From positions 62,001-126,000 of the forward strand of contig CANGBX010000003.1 of NCBI GenBank assembly GCA_947452455.1: 64,000 nucleotides of DNA, given 5' to 3'. The notes under the pieces are model-generated. The model was not told the DNA's origin. It searched no databases and saw only the letters and a program-made list of their open reading frames with translations. Each line of letters starts with the position of its first letter. The first letter of the stretch is position 1. Below, piece by piece: positions 43,369 through 52,329 of this stretch. The DNA comes from Beijerinckiaceae bacterium (lineage in GTDB: Bacteria; Pseudomonadota; Alphaproteobacteria; Rhizobiales; Beijerinckiaceae). The translations under genes and the position numbers were made by a program.

Positions 43369-44498
43369 TCATTTCCCCAAGCAATGGCGAGCATTGCAGC
43401 CACGCCAATCAATAGCACCAGCGTGTCTATGACAAGACCCGCTGGCGTGGTGAAACGCACGATTTGACCAGCCAGGCTCAAAAGCGAGCCCGCGCAAAAG
43501 ACGTGCAGTGAATTGCGGCCCAGCAGACAGAGGGGGCCTGAGATGAACCGGAAACCACTCCAACGCGACACCCAGTCGAACAATCCGCCAAACAACATGA
43601 CCAGACCCAGCATGTGCAGAATACGCATGGGCGAGAGCGATGTTTTGTCATTCATGAAGAAAAGGCGCGGTTCAGGCAGCTCGAAGGGATTGGGGGCCCA
43701 CTGAATGATCGCGAGCCACAGCCCGATGCCTGTTAGGACGAGACCAAGAACACGAAATTCCGTGCGCTTGCTCTCAATAAAATCCATCGCCTGTTTGGGG
43801 CGGGCAAGCACATAGCCCAAAACAAATTGCAATTGCCATGCGAAAGGATTGAAGAACCAGACACCTTCAACCGGCCACGTCGGCAGATTGAGCTCTGAAA
43901 AAAGCGTCAAAGCCCAAACTGTGACTGAGTAAAACAATAGAATGCGCAGTGACAGACGACCAAGCGCAACCACCAAAGGCGCAAAACACATCATGACAAT
44001 ATAAAGCGGCAGCACATCGAAATAACCCATTTGATGGGCAAGCAAGATGATGCCGACTTGGGTCTGCACCGGACTTTCGAAAAAGGCGCTCGCATTGTTC
44101 CATTGCAGAATGAGTGGCGTGTCGAGCATGAGGGCGGCCGCTGCCATCATGGCAAGCGCAAGCGCGACAATCACAATCTGTGCGGCATAGAGCGTGAAGG
44201 CACGCGCCTCCAAGCGCATGAACAGACGCATGCCAACCAGATTTTCTGTGCGGCTTTCCGCCAGATAGCGCAACGAAAAGCCTGCTAGAAACACGAAGAG
44301 CTCAGCAGAATCCGAAAGGCCAAAAGCGCGGTGGGTAAATTGCTCGAAATAAATGCCCGGAATGTGATTGATGAAAATCGCTATCAGCGCATAGCCGCGC
44401 CAGAAATCGACCTCATTGAGCGCGCGCGCAGCCACCCGTCGCGGTTGCGCCGTGTGTTTCGGGTCGTGGCTCACGGCCGGTGTCGAATCGTCTGCCAT
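43344..44498 (-). CDS. opgC: OpgC-family membrane acyltransferase
   Basis: Multi-span membrane protein of the OpgC family (PF10129), which adds succinyl groups to periplasmic glucans. Family features are NEVDFWRGYALIAIFINHIPGIYFEQFTHRAFGLSDSAELFVFLAGFSL near the start and a VWFFNPFAWQLQFVLGYVLA block. The ATG at 44498 (MADDSTPAVSHDP) gives 384 residues; the longer frame is not family sequence. It is followed by an SGNH hydrolase that overlaps it. The glucan synthases OpgG and OpgH are not in the window. Confidence 0.88.
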   Translation of the reverse strand: MADDSTPAVSHDPKHTAQPRRVAARALNEVDFWRGYALIAIFINHIPGIYFEQFTHRAFGLSDSAELFVFLAGFSLRYLAESRTENLVGMRLFMRLEARAFTLYAAQIVIVALALAMMAAAALMLDTPLILQWNNASAFFESPVQTQVGIILLAHQMGYFDVLPLYIVMMCFAPLVVALGRLSLRILLFYSVTVWALTLFSELNLPTWPVEGVWFFNPFAWQLQFVLGYVLARPKQAMDFIESKRTEFRVLGLVLTGIGLWLAIIQWAPNPFELPEPRLFFMNDKTSLSPMRILHMLGLVMLFGGLFDWVSRWSGFRFISGPLCLLGRNSLHVFCAGSLLSLAGQIVRFTTPAGLVIDTLVLLIGVAAMLAIAWGNEWRITWPR

Positions 44499-44645
44499 TC
44501 TGCGGGCAACATACGCCTCCCCGAGAAGGGTTAGAAGCCGCGAGTAGCCATTTTGGCACCTCTGATCGCTTGCAGCACAACCCATCTCTGTGCGACCATA
44601 AGGTTCAGAAAAAACAACCCGCTCAGCGGGGAATAGGAGGGACAA

Positions 44646-45680
44646 ATGAAGTCGCGTCTGACACGACGTATCGCTCTGATGACCGGCCTTGCGCTGGCGG
44701 CTGGCGCCGCCGCCCCGGCACAGGCGCAATCTCCGGAGGTTTTCTACAAAGGCCGCCAGATGGTCATGGTGGTCTATTCGCCGGGCGGCTCCACTTACGA
44801 TATTTATGCCCGCGCCCTCGTGCGCCACATGCCGCGCCATATTCCGGGCGAACCCAATTTCGTGGTTCAGAACATGCCGGGCGCCGGCGGCCTGAAATCC
44901 ATGGATTACCTGTATAATATCGCGCCGAAAGACGGCTCGGTGATTGGCACGGTCGGCCGCGGTCTAGCCTTTGAGCCAATCTTGGGAAAAACCGAATTCA
45001 AATATGACCCGCTGCGCTTCAATTGGATCGGCAGCATGAACCGCGACGTGAGCTTGGCCATTTCTTGGCACACGTCGAAAGTGAAGACGCTGGCGGATCT
45101 GCAAAAGATTGAATTGCTGAGCCCAGGCACGGGTGCGGGCGCCGATTCCGAAATCATGCCGCTCGCGTTCAACTCGCTGGCAGGCACGAAATTCAAGATC
45201 ATCAATGGCTATCCCAACACCATCCAGGCTGCACTGGCGATGGAGCGGGGCGAATTGGACGGGGTCGGCTATTGGTCATGGGGGTCGATCATCTCGGCCC
45301 ATCCGGACTGGATCCGCGACAAGAAGATCAATTTCCTCTTCCACACGGGCGCGCAGCCTCTCCCGCAGCTGCCGGGCGTGCCCTCAATCCGCTCGGCCGC
45401 CAAGAGCGAGCTTGATTCCAAGGCCATGGAATTTCTCCTCGCACGTGAAATTCTGGGTCGCCCCTTCCTCGGCCCGCCGGATATTCCGGCTGACCGCGTG
45501 CGCGTCTTGCGCAATGCCTTTGCCGCCACTCTCAAGAGCCCTGACTTCCTGAAGGAGGCAGAAAAGGCCGCGCTTGAAATTGATCTGGTTACAGGCGAGG
45601 AGGTCGAGAACGTGATTAAAACGGCGACCAACGCCCCCAAAGACGTCATCGAACGGGTGAAAAACCTTTTGGGCCGCTGA
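44646..45680 (+). CDS. TctC/Bug-family solute-binding protein (paralogue of the gene at 40190)
   Basis: Signal peptide MKSRLTRRIALMTGLALAAG to AQAQ, then SPEVFYKGRQMVMVVYSPGGSTYDIYARALVRHMPRHIPG and QNMPGAGGLKSMDYLYNIAPKDGSVIG. The FYK and RHMPRHIPG motifs match the protein at 40190, so this is a related paralogue. ATG 44646 follows TAGGAGGGACAA. 344 residues. The LLM oxidoreductase follows after 75 bases with a hairpin between, so they may be co-transcribed to take up and oxidise one compound. Confidence 0.9.
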   Translation: MKSRLTRRIALMTGLALAAGAAAPAQAQSPEVFYKGRQMVMVVYSPGGSTYDIYARALVRHMPRHIPGEPNFVVQNMPGAGGLKSMDYLYNIAPKDGSVIGTVGRGLAFEPILGKTEFKYDPLRFNWIGSMNRDVSLAISWHTSKVKTLADLQKIELLSPGTGAGADSEIMPLAFNSLAGTKFKIINGYPNTIQAALAMERGELDGVGYWSWGSIISAHPDWIRDKKINFLFHTGAQPLPQLPGVPSIRSAAKSELDSKAMEFLLAREILGRPFLGPPDIPADRVRVLRNAFAATLKSPDFLKEAEKAALEIDLVTGEEVENVIKTATNAPKDVIERVKNLLGR

Positions 45681-45692
45681 TCGTACAAGCCT

Positions 45693-45715
45693 GCTGCCCC
45701 GGCTTACGGGGCAGC
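45693..45715 (+). other. Intergenic hairpin between the TctC and LLM genes
   Basis: GCTGCCCC, 7-base loop, GGGGCAGC; perfect 8-pair stem about 12 bases past the TctC stop with no T-run. It fits a 3'-end stem that would keep the binding-protein message more abundant than that of the downstream enzyme. Confidence 0.6.
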
Positions 45716-45755
45716 CACGGCCGGCCACAAGACCGGCGAATAAGGGAAGAGAATT

Positions 45756-46778
45756 ATGTCACTTGAATTCGGCCTCTATGCCCCGATCCCCATGGCCGCA
45801 GTCGGCTCGCCCGAAATTGCGCAAGCCGTCACGGAATCTCTGCACCCGCTTCCCGATGGGCGTCGCGATGCGCAATATGATCTGGGTATTGATGTTCTGC
45901 TGACCGCAGACAAAGTCGGTTTTGATCTCACCCTTTTCGCCGAGCGCCATCTCGGCCACGACATTCATGGCTGGGTGAATGCTGCCGCCATTGCCTCACG
46001 CTATGAACATATGCGGGCACTCGTTGCCGTTCATCCGGGCCTGTGGGATCCGGTGATGATTGCCAAAATGTCAGCATCTCTCGATCGTATCGTCAAAGGT
46101 CGTATGGCCGTTAACATCGTCAATGGCTGGTTCGATCAAGAATTTGAAATGTTCGGCGGCACTGTGCTGCAAGGTGAAGACCGCTATCAGCGCACGATTG
46201 AATTCATCGATATTTTGCGCGGTCTCTGGGAAAACGAGACCTACACAAAACACGGTAAATTCTACAATGTTGAAAAAGGCCAGTTGCTGCTGAAGCCGCG
46301 AACAAAAGAAGGCCCGGAAATCTATTCCGTCTCAACCAGCGATCGTGGCCGCGACTTTATCGCCGATCATTGTGATTGGTGGTTTGTCGAATTTCCCAAA
46401 GAAGCCGAAAATGCTGATGAAATTCTGCGTTCTCTGGAAATCTCCATCGCCGATATGAACAACCGCACGCAACGCACGGGACGCAAAGTGCGCTATGCGC
46501 TCAATCCGTTTGTGGCGATTGGCAAGACCTCGCAAGAGGCTTTCGACGACACCATCGCGCAGATCTTTAAATTTGATTCCGATCCCGACACACGCAAAAT
46601 CGAGCGGCGCATGATTCCGGCCACGCGCGCGGGCTGCATGGGCACGCCCGAAGATGTGCGCAAACAACTCAAGCGCTTCAACGACATCGGCATTGAGCTC
46701 GTTTTGATGAAGCTCTTGCCCAATGTCGAAAATGTTCGTCGCTTGGGTGAAGAAGTCATCCAGCCCTTGCGGCGCTAA
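45756..46778 (+). CDS. Luciferase-like monooxygenase (LLM class flavin-dependent oxidoreductase)
   Basis: 340-residue FMN-dependent oxidoreductase of the bacterial luciferase fold. Visible parts are FDLTLFAERHLGHD, LVAVHPGLWDPVMIAKMSASLDRI with NIVNGWFDQEFEMFGG, and the substrate-side YSVSTSDRGRDFIADHCDWWF, as in SsuD/DmoA/RutA-type enzymes. Start ATG 45756 with GGGAAGAGAA upstream. It follows a TctC binding protein, so it may oxidise the imported solute. A flavin reductase is not adjacent. Confidence 0.88.
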   Translation: MSLEFGLYAPIPMAAVGSPEIAQAVTESLHPLPDGRRDAQYDLGIDVLLTADKVGFDLTLFAERHLGHDIHGWVNAAAIASRYEHMRALVAVHPGLWDPVMIAKMSASLDRIVKGRMAVNIVNGWFDQEFEMFGGTVLQGEDRYQRTIEFIDILRGLWENETYTKHGKFYNVEKGQLLLKPRTKEGPEIYSVSTSDRGRDFIADHCDWWFVEFPKEAENADEILRSLEISIADMNNRTQRTGRKVRYALNPFVAIGKTSQEAFDDTIAQIFKFDSDPDTRKIERRMIPATRAGCMGTPEDVRKQLKRFNDIGIELVLMKLLPNVENVRRLGEEVIQPLRR

Positions 46779-46779
46779 A

Positions 46780-46812
46780 GAAAAGGCGGCCACAAAGGCC
46801 ACCTTTTTTATT
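46780..46812. terminator. Terminator between the LLM gene and msrB
   Basis: AAGGCGGCC, loop ACAAA, GGCCACCTTTTTT. One mismatch on the plus strand becomes a G-U pair on the minus strand. It overlaps the msrB stop codon and separates two convergent transcripts. Confidence 0.85.
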
Positions 46813-47209
46813 CGGGCTTGAAATTCAAAGCCACGCCGTTGATGCAATAGCGCAAGCCCGTAGGCGGCGGCCCGTCTGGGAAAACATGGCCCAAATGCGA
46901 ACCGCATGTGGCGCAATGAACTTCTGTGCGCGCCATGCCGTAGCTGCGATCCGTTTCTGTCTCGACGGAGCCCGGAACCGGATCATTGAAGCTTGGCCAA
47001 CCTGTGCCGCTTTCGAATTTCAGCTTGGAAGCAAACAGCTCCTGCTCACATCCCGCACAGGTGAAAACACCCGCGCGCTTTTCATGCAGCAAAGCGCAGG
47101 AGCCCGGCCGCTCCGTGCCATGCTCGCGCATGACATGATATTGCTCGGGCGTGAGACGCTTGCGCCATTCCTCATTGCTCAAGGTGAAAGGAAAGTCTGA
47201 ATTTGTCAT
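46808..47209 (-). CDS. msrB: Peptide-methionine (R)-S-oxide reductase
   Basis: Repairs methionine-R-sulfoxide in proteins. The zinc cysteines are in FTCAGCEQEL and VHCATCGSHLGHVFPDGPP, the substrate stretch is SGTGWPSFNDPVPG and the catalytic cysteine is in GLRYCINGVALNF. 133 residues from ATG 47209, of usual single-domain length. It overlaps the upstream esterase gene by four bases (ATGA). Confidence 0.96.
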   Translation of the reverse strand: MTNSDFPFTLSNEEWRKRLTPEQYHVMREHGTERPGSCALLHEKRAGVFTCAGCEQELFASKLKFESGTGWPSFNDPVPGSVETETDRSYGMARTEVHCATCGSHLGHVFPDGPPPTGLRYCINGVALNFKPE

Positions 47210-48237
47210 GGCTGCTTGCTCCGGCCCGCGATCAGACTTCGCATATCGGTGAGCCCGGCCACTTTTTCCAGTGCCTTGTCGATGAAACTTGGCGGTTTGA
47301 GACCGAAGAAGGCGGCAATGACTGCGGTTGATAGAGGCATCAGCATGTGACCGAGGCCCGGCACAGCGTTATATTCAATCACATCGCGGCCTTTGGCATC
47401 GCGCCAGATGCGGCGACGCAGACCACCAGGCATCAAGCGATCAAAATCAGGCGCCGCAGCCAGCCCATGCACATGCCGCCATTGGCGGACCAGCCCGTTT
47501 GCATTGGCTGGCGCAACAACGTCATCCACGAGCCCGTGCCAGATGAGAAGGCGCGGCCAATCTTTTGCCTCGCTTGTCAGGCGCACAGCAGCGGCCGCTT
47601 GCGGGCCAGTCCGTTTGTCGCCGTGCGACATGGCCTCCAAAGCTTGCGGCACAGTGTCGGCCACACCCACCGGCAATCCGGATATGACGGCCCCCGCCGC
47701 AAAGACTTCCGGATAGGCGGCAAGCAGTGCCGCTGTCATCGAGCCGCCTGCAGAAAACCCCGTGATGAAAATCCGCGCAGGATCGAGCGCATGAGCCTGC
47801 GCAAGATGGGCGACCATGGCGCGGATGGAAGCCGCCTCTCCCAGATCGCGCCCACGGCGGCGCGGACTGAACCAATTGAAACAGGTCTGCGCATTATTTG
47901 CCTCCTGTTGCTGCGGGTAGCAGACAAGAAAACCGAGCTCGGCGGCCAATGCACACCAGCCCGCGCGGAGTTCATATTGTGCGGGGGTCTGCCCGCAGCC
48001 GTGCAGAACCACGACCAAGGCCGGATGAGCGCTGACTTGTGGCGGCACAAAGACATGCATCCGCAAATTGCCGGGGTTGGGCCCGAAATCCGCGATCTCG
48101 GCCAATGGCCCCGAGACGGTCGGCGGATCAGCCGGCATCAGATCGAAAAGCCGCAGCCATTGCTGGCGTGCGCGCTTCAGCTCCTCAATTGTGCGGCCGA
48201 GACGATGCATTCGAGAGATTTCCCGATCATGCTGCAT
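47206..48237 (-). CDS. PHB-depolymerase-like esterase (LpqC family)
   Basis: Alpha/beta hydrolase of the 'extracellular catalytic domain type 1' PHB-depolymerase family. The oxyanion region is VVLHGCGQTPAQYELRAGW, the nucleophile serine is in TGFSAGGSMTAALLAAYPEVF, the acid in WHGLVDDVVAPANA and the His in PGLGHML. No clear signal peptide is present, so it may be cytoplasmic despite the family name. 343 residues from ATG 48237; ATG 48210 is possible. Translationally coupled to msrB, an uncommon partner. Confidence 0.85.
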   Translation of the reverse strand: MQHDREISRMHRLGRTIEELKRARQQWLRLFDLMPADPPTVSGPLAEIADFGPNPGNLRMHVFVPPQVSAHPALVVVLHGCGQTPAQYELRAGWCALAAELGFLVCYPQQQEANNAQTCFNWFSPRRRGRDLGEAASIRAMVAHLAQAHALDPARIFITGFSAGGSMTAALLAAYPEVFAAGAVISGLPVGVADTVPQALEAMSHGDKRTGPQAAAAVRLTSEAKDWPRLLIWHGLVDDVVAPANANGLVRQWRHVHGLAAAPDFDRLMPGGLRRRIWRDAKGRDVIEYNAVPGLGHMLMPLSTAVIAAFFGLKPPSFIDKALEKVAGLTDMRSLIAGRSKQP

Positions 48238-48305
48238 TGCAGCAAAAATGCACCTTAGCCGAGATCAGCCCAAGACGCCAATCGGCAAAGCGGTTCCGGG
48301 TCTGG

Positions 48306-48821
48306 TCAATCCGTCAGGATGAGCGCCCAGAAAACCTTGTATTTGGATTCAGCAACATAGGCGGTCGCAATGCCCATGCGGCGCATGGCCGGATTGAGCA
48401 TGTTCTTATTGTGCGAAGGCGATTCACGCCAACCCGAGAAAGCTTCAGCCAGAGTGTAATAGCCCGCGCCCACATTTTCGGTGGCTGTCTTGTGATCGAG
48501 CTTGTTCCACAACCGCGATTGCAGCGAGCCGCCAATGTCATGGCTCATGCGGTCGGCACGCGCCATGGCCAGCGCTTGCTCTTGGGCCGCATCCATCAGC
48601 GCCGGGTCGAGCGACAAAGCCGACAGGCCATTATTCGTGCGATAGATCGAGATCATATCGCGCGCGGCAACAGCATCGACCTTCTCGGCACGAGCATTCA
48701 GCCTTTTATAAAAGCCGGGGCCGCCATCCATGGTGAAGCCCACGGGCGCGGAGGAACAGCCTGCCAAAGACAAGCTGCCTGCAGCGAGAAGAAATGCACG
48801 GCGTGACGCGACAAATGTCAT
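48306..48821 (-). CDS. CAP-domain lipoprotein
   Basis: Exported protein with the CAP/SCP fold. The start SRRAFLLAAGSLSLAGCSS combines a twin-arginine signal and a lipobox cysteine. Domain motifs are RTNNGLSALSLDPALMDAAQEQALAMA, MSHDIG and the SHNKNMLNP signature, with TENVGAGY. 171 residues from ATG 48821; it starts 7 bases after the MscS gene stop, so the two are co-transcribed. Function of bacterial CAP proteins is mostly unknown. Confidence 0.88.
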   Translation of the reverse strand: MTFVASRRAFLLAAGSLSLAGCSSAPVGFTMDGGPGFYKRLNARAEKVDAVAARDMISIYRTNNGLSALSLDPALMDAAQEQALAMARADRMSHDIGGSLQSRLWNKLDHKTATENVGAGYYTLAEAFSGWRESPSHNKNMLNPAMRRMGIATAYVAESKYKVFWALILTD

Positions 48822-48828
48822 CTGAGGA

Positions 48829-51222
48829 TCAATCCTGTTTCTTGAGTGTCTCGAGCCCGTCAATATGAATGATGGGGGCAGGAGCTGCGGGCGGCGAAAG
48901 GCTGATTTTTTCGATCTTGAAGCGCGCATGAATAGCGAAATGCAAATCACTCTTCACGCGGCCTGCTTTTTCAACATCACCCACAAAACAAATCAGCTCG
49001 AATTTGAGCAGGCTCTCGGTCATGGCGATGAACATGACATTCGGCGCGGGCAGCTTTTCGACCATCTCATGTTGCTTGGCGACATCAATCAAGACGGTGC
49101 GCACATGGTCTGGATCAGCTTCAAGATTGACAGCAACCGGAATTTTGATACGGCCAATCTTGTCGCCCCGCACCCAGTTTTTCACGACACCCGTGACGAG
49201 ATTGGAATTGGGCACAATCATCGTCACGCGATCAAAAGTTTCGATCTCGGTTGAGCGCACATTGATGCGCCTGACATAGCCCTGTTCTTCACCCAGAACG
49301 ACAAGATCACCCACGCGCACGGCGCGCTCCCACAAAAGGATCAAGCCGGAGACAAAATTATTGACGATGGATTGCAGACCAAAACCGATACCGACAGACA
49401 GGGCGCCTGCGACAATGGCCAGCTTTTCAAACGAGAAGCCCAGATAACCAAGCGATATGGCAACCGCGACGATAAAGCCGACATAACCAATGCTGGTGCG
49501 GATGGAATTGCGCAGGCCGGTATCAAGTTGTGTATGGGGCAGAAACTTCTTTTCAAGCCAGCGCTGCACTGTGCGGGTGACAAACAGCACGACACCAAAG
49601 AAGAAGAGCGCCAAAGCAATGCTGGCCAGCGAGATGGTCACATCACCAATCTTGAAGCCGAAAAAAGCCGAGCGCAGATTGGCCAGCATATCATCTGACT
49701 CGATGCCCCAAGGCGCCAATACGAGCAGAATGGCTGCGGCTGTCAGGCTGACGGTGGCAAGACCTGCCAGCAAGACGCCCAATTTTTCGAGTGATTCACG
49801 TCGCAGGCCCAAGCTCGACATGACAGCGCGTGCAATGGGCGCGGGCGGGCGCAGAGCATGTTCAAAACCTTCATTGGCAAAGAGCACGAGCATATAGGTG
49901 AGGCAGCCAACAAAAGTGACCCAGACAATCTGATCGGTCACGAAAGCGCCGAAGGCGACATAGCCAATCAGCACCGAGCCCAACACAGCCACAATGGCAA
50001 TCCAGGCCACAAAACGTAATGGGCCCGACCAATCTTGTCCCGGCTCCACCACAGGCCCGAGACATTCATCATCGCTTTGAGAGGGCGCCATAATGCCTTT
50101 AAGCGACGCGGCCATCAGTAGCGCAACAGCCGTTGCACCCATGGCACGCACGGCCACTGCGACAGGCAGCGACACGGCGATCAATTCATTGATCGCTTCT
50201 ATAACTTTCATCATCGAGACGATGATGACAACGCCCATGACGAGATTAGCCAGACGCAATGCTGCCGAATCTGAAAATTCCATTAGACGCCATGTCGGAC
50301 GCAAAGGCGCGAGCAAACCACGCACAATGCCTGCGGCCAGCGCAATTCGCCGGACAGATTCAATAAACGCCTGCAAAACAGGTTCAAGTCGTGCGTTGAC
50401 GAGATCAAAAGCATGCAAAACTTGCGCAAATGCCAAAGCTGCAAGAATGGGGACAACAGCCGTCACCGCGCCGATCCAGAGAGCGCCCACGACTTTCTGT
50501 AAACGCGTAGGCTCCGCTGCTTGTGGTGCACGCGCCAACACACGATGTGCGAGACGATCAACCAGCACATAGAGCGCGGCAATCAGCGCCAAGATGGCTG
50601 CAAACAAAATACCGCGCCACTGGGCGAGACGCGTGCTCGCACCAGACAGCCAATCCTGACCAATGGTAGCGGCAGCCTTCATGTCGTGCGGAATTTCGGC
50701 AGCAACAGACACCCACAAATCCGGGCTCAGAATTGAGAAAGAACGCTGGAAGAGCGCGTGATTGAACAAGGCGCGGCGCTTGGCGACGATTTGCGCTTTT
50801 ACCTGATCAATCTCAACCGACAGCACGCGGGCGCGCTTCAATTGGCCATCAAGATCATTGAAAGCTTTTTGCTGTTCAGCGCGATCCGCATCGACGCTTG
50901 CATCTTTGTCAGGTGCGGGGCCCAACTGATCAAGGCGGGCTTTTACCGCATCAAATTGCGGGCTGATGTGTTCGATCAACGCATCAACGGTGCCATCCAA
51001 TCGCTCAAGATCGCCACGACGGGAGGCCAGATCCTGATCGGTCACCTGCTCGCGTCGCAAGATCGAAGCGATCTGGTCGAGTTCGGCACGAGCAAGATCC
51101 AGCCGCTGCTGGACGCTTTGGCGCGCGGGATCGGATTGCCCCCAGCTCTCAGGCGAAGCCGCGAGCAGGAAGCCAAGAACGAGGGCGCCAAACAGCGCGG
51201 GAAGGGAAAGACGTCTGATCAT
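48829..51222 (-). CDS. Large mechanosensitive channel (MscS family, DUF3772)
   Basis: 797-residue inner-membrane channel. A signal peptide (PALFGALVLGFLLAAS) and a periplasmic coiled-coil part including DUF3772 (residues about 30-180) are followed by many helices. The C-terminal MscS core has TM3-like GFIVAVAISLGYLGFSFEKLAIVAGALSVGIGFGLQSIVNNFVSGLILLWERAVRVGD near residue 590 and the beta domain VRRINVRSTEIETFDRVTMIVPNSNL. It resembles the E. coli MscK/YbdG-type large members. Start ATG 51222. Confidence 0.93.
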   Translation of the reverse strand: MIRRLSLPALFGALVLGFLLAASPESWGQSDPARQSVQQRLDLARAELDQIASILRREQVTDQDLASRRGDLERLDGTVDALIEHISPQFDAVKARLDQLGPAPDKDASVDADRAEQQKAFNDLDGQLKRARVLSVEIDQVKAQIVAKRRALFNHALFQRSFSILSPDLWVSVAAEIPHDMKAAATIGQDWLSGASTRLAQWRGILFAAILALIAALYVLVDRLAHRVLARAPQAAEPTRLQKVVGALWIGAVTAVVPILAALAFAQVLHAFDLVNARLEPVLQAFIESVRRIALAAGIVRGLLAPLRPTWRLMEFSDSAALRLANLVMGVVIIVSMMKVIEAINELIAVSLPVAVAVRAMGATAVALLMAASLKGIMAPSQSDDECLGPVVEPGQDWSGPLRFVAWIAIVAVLGSVLIGYVAFGAFVTDQIVWVTFVGCLTYMLVLFANEGFEHALRPPAPIARAVMSSLGLRRESLEKLGVLLAGLATVSLTAAAILLVLAPWGIESDDMLANLRSAFFGFKIGDVTISLASIALALFFFGVVLFVTRTVQRWLEKKFLPHTQLDTGLRNSIRTSIGYVGFIVAVAISLGYLGFSFEKLAIVAGALSVGIGFGLQSIVNNFVSGLILLWERAVRVGDLVVLGEEQGYVRRINVRSTEIETFDRVTMIVPNSNLVTGVVKNWVRGDKIGRIKIPVAVNLEADPDHVRTVLIDVAKQHEMVEKLPAPNVMFIAMTESLLKFELICFVGDVEKAGRVKSDLHFAIHARFKIEKISLSPPAAPAPIIHIDGLETLKKQD

Positions 51223-51279
51223 GAACTGACAAGAGATGATTCGGGTAAACGGGGCCTTGAGGCCGAGCCCTTTTCAGCC

Positions 51280-52329
51280 TCAAAAATCAGGTTTTCCCGC
51301 GGCAGGGGCCGGATAGGCATGGGTCTCGCCCTGATGATCCAGCACGCCCGCGCCGCTCAGATGGTCGGGGCCGACCGGAACCTTGCCAAAACCGCCCGGA
51401 ATATCGAGCACGAAAGTCGGCTGGCAAAGGCCCGAGATTTTCGCACGCAGCTCGCCAACCAGCGCGCGGGCCTCATCCAGACCGACGCGAAAATGCGCTG
51501 TGCCGGGCGCCAGATCAGCCTGATGCAAATAATAGGGTTTGACGCGCAATTCGACGAAACGGCGCATGAGAGCCGCCAGCGTTTCAAAATCATCATTCAC
51601 ACCGCGCAAAAGCACCGTCTGGCTGACCAGCGGAATGCCTGCATCCACAAGCCGCGCCAGTGACCGTTGCGCATCCGCACCCAATTCGCGCGGGTGATTG
51701 GCGTGAAGCGCAACATAGAGCGTCTTCTTGGTTGCCTTTAACGCATCGATCATGCGATCATCGACGCGTGCGGGATCAACAGCAGGCACGCGTGTATGAA
51801 TGCGCACAATTTTGACATGCGCGATCTGATCGATCTGTTGCAGAACATCCGCCAAGCGACGCGATGACAGTGCGAGCGGATCACCCCCCGTCAGGATGAC
51901 TTCCCAGATATCTGAATGACTGCGGATATAGTCGAGTGCTGCTTCAAGCGCTGCCGGCGACAAGACCTGCTCGGCGCCCGGCCCCACCATTTCGCGTCGA
52001 AAGCAGAAGCGGCAATAGACAGGACACACATGCAAGAGTTTCAGCAAGACGCGATCAGGATAGCGATGCACAATGCCTTCGATAGGCGAATGAACACCAT
52101 CGCCAATCGGATCGGCTAATTCTTCCGGACGCGTGTCCGCCTCACGCAGATCGGGGATGAATTGGCGCGCGATCGGATCATTGGGATCTGACGGATTGAT
52201 GAGATCAGCCATAGCGGGCGTGACCGAGAGCGCATAGCGCTCAACAATCGATTCAAGCCCTGCAGCAGAGGCATTTTTAACAAATCCGCGCGCGACAAGA
52301 TCGCTGATACGATGCAATCCGGCGCTCAC
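51280..52329 (-). CDS. epmB: EF-P beta-lysine aminomutase EpmB
   Basis: Radical-SAM, PLP-dependent lysine 2,3-aminomutase that makes the beta-lysine used on EF-P Lys34. The cluster motif is LLHVCPVYCRFCFRREMVG near residue 103, with ILTGGDPLALSS next and the PLP lysine region near VKPYYLHQADLAPGTAHFR. 349 residues from ATG 52329, overlapping epmA by four bases. Pairs with EpmA and the divergent efp. Confidence 0.95.
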   Translation of the reverse strand: MSAGLHRISDLVARGFVKNASAAGLESIVERYALSVTPAMADLINPSDPNDPIARQFIPDLREADTRPEELADPIGDGVHSPIEGIVHRYPDRVLLKLLHVCPVYCRFCFRREMVGPGAEQVLSPAALEAALDYIRSHSDIWEVILTGGDPLALSSRRLADVLQQIDQIAHVKIVRIHTRVPAVDPARVDDRMIDALKATKKTLYVALHANHPRELGADAQRSLARLVDAGIPLVSQTVLLRGVNDDFETLAALMRRFVELRVKPYYLHQADLAPGTAHFRVGLDEARALVGELRAKISGLCQPTFVLDIPGGFGKVPVGPDHLSGAGVLDHQGETHAYPAPAAGKPDF

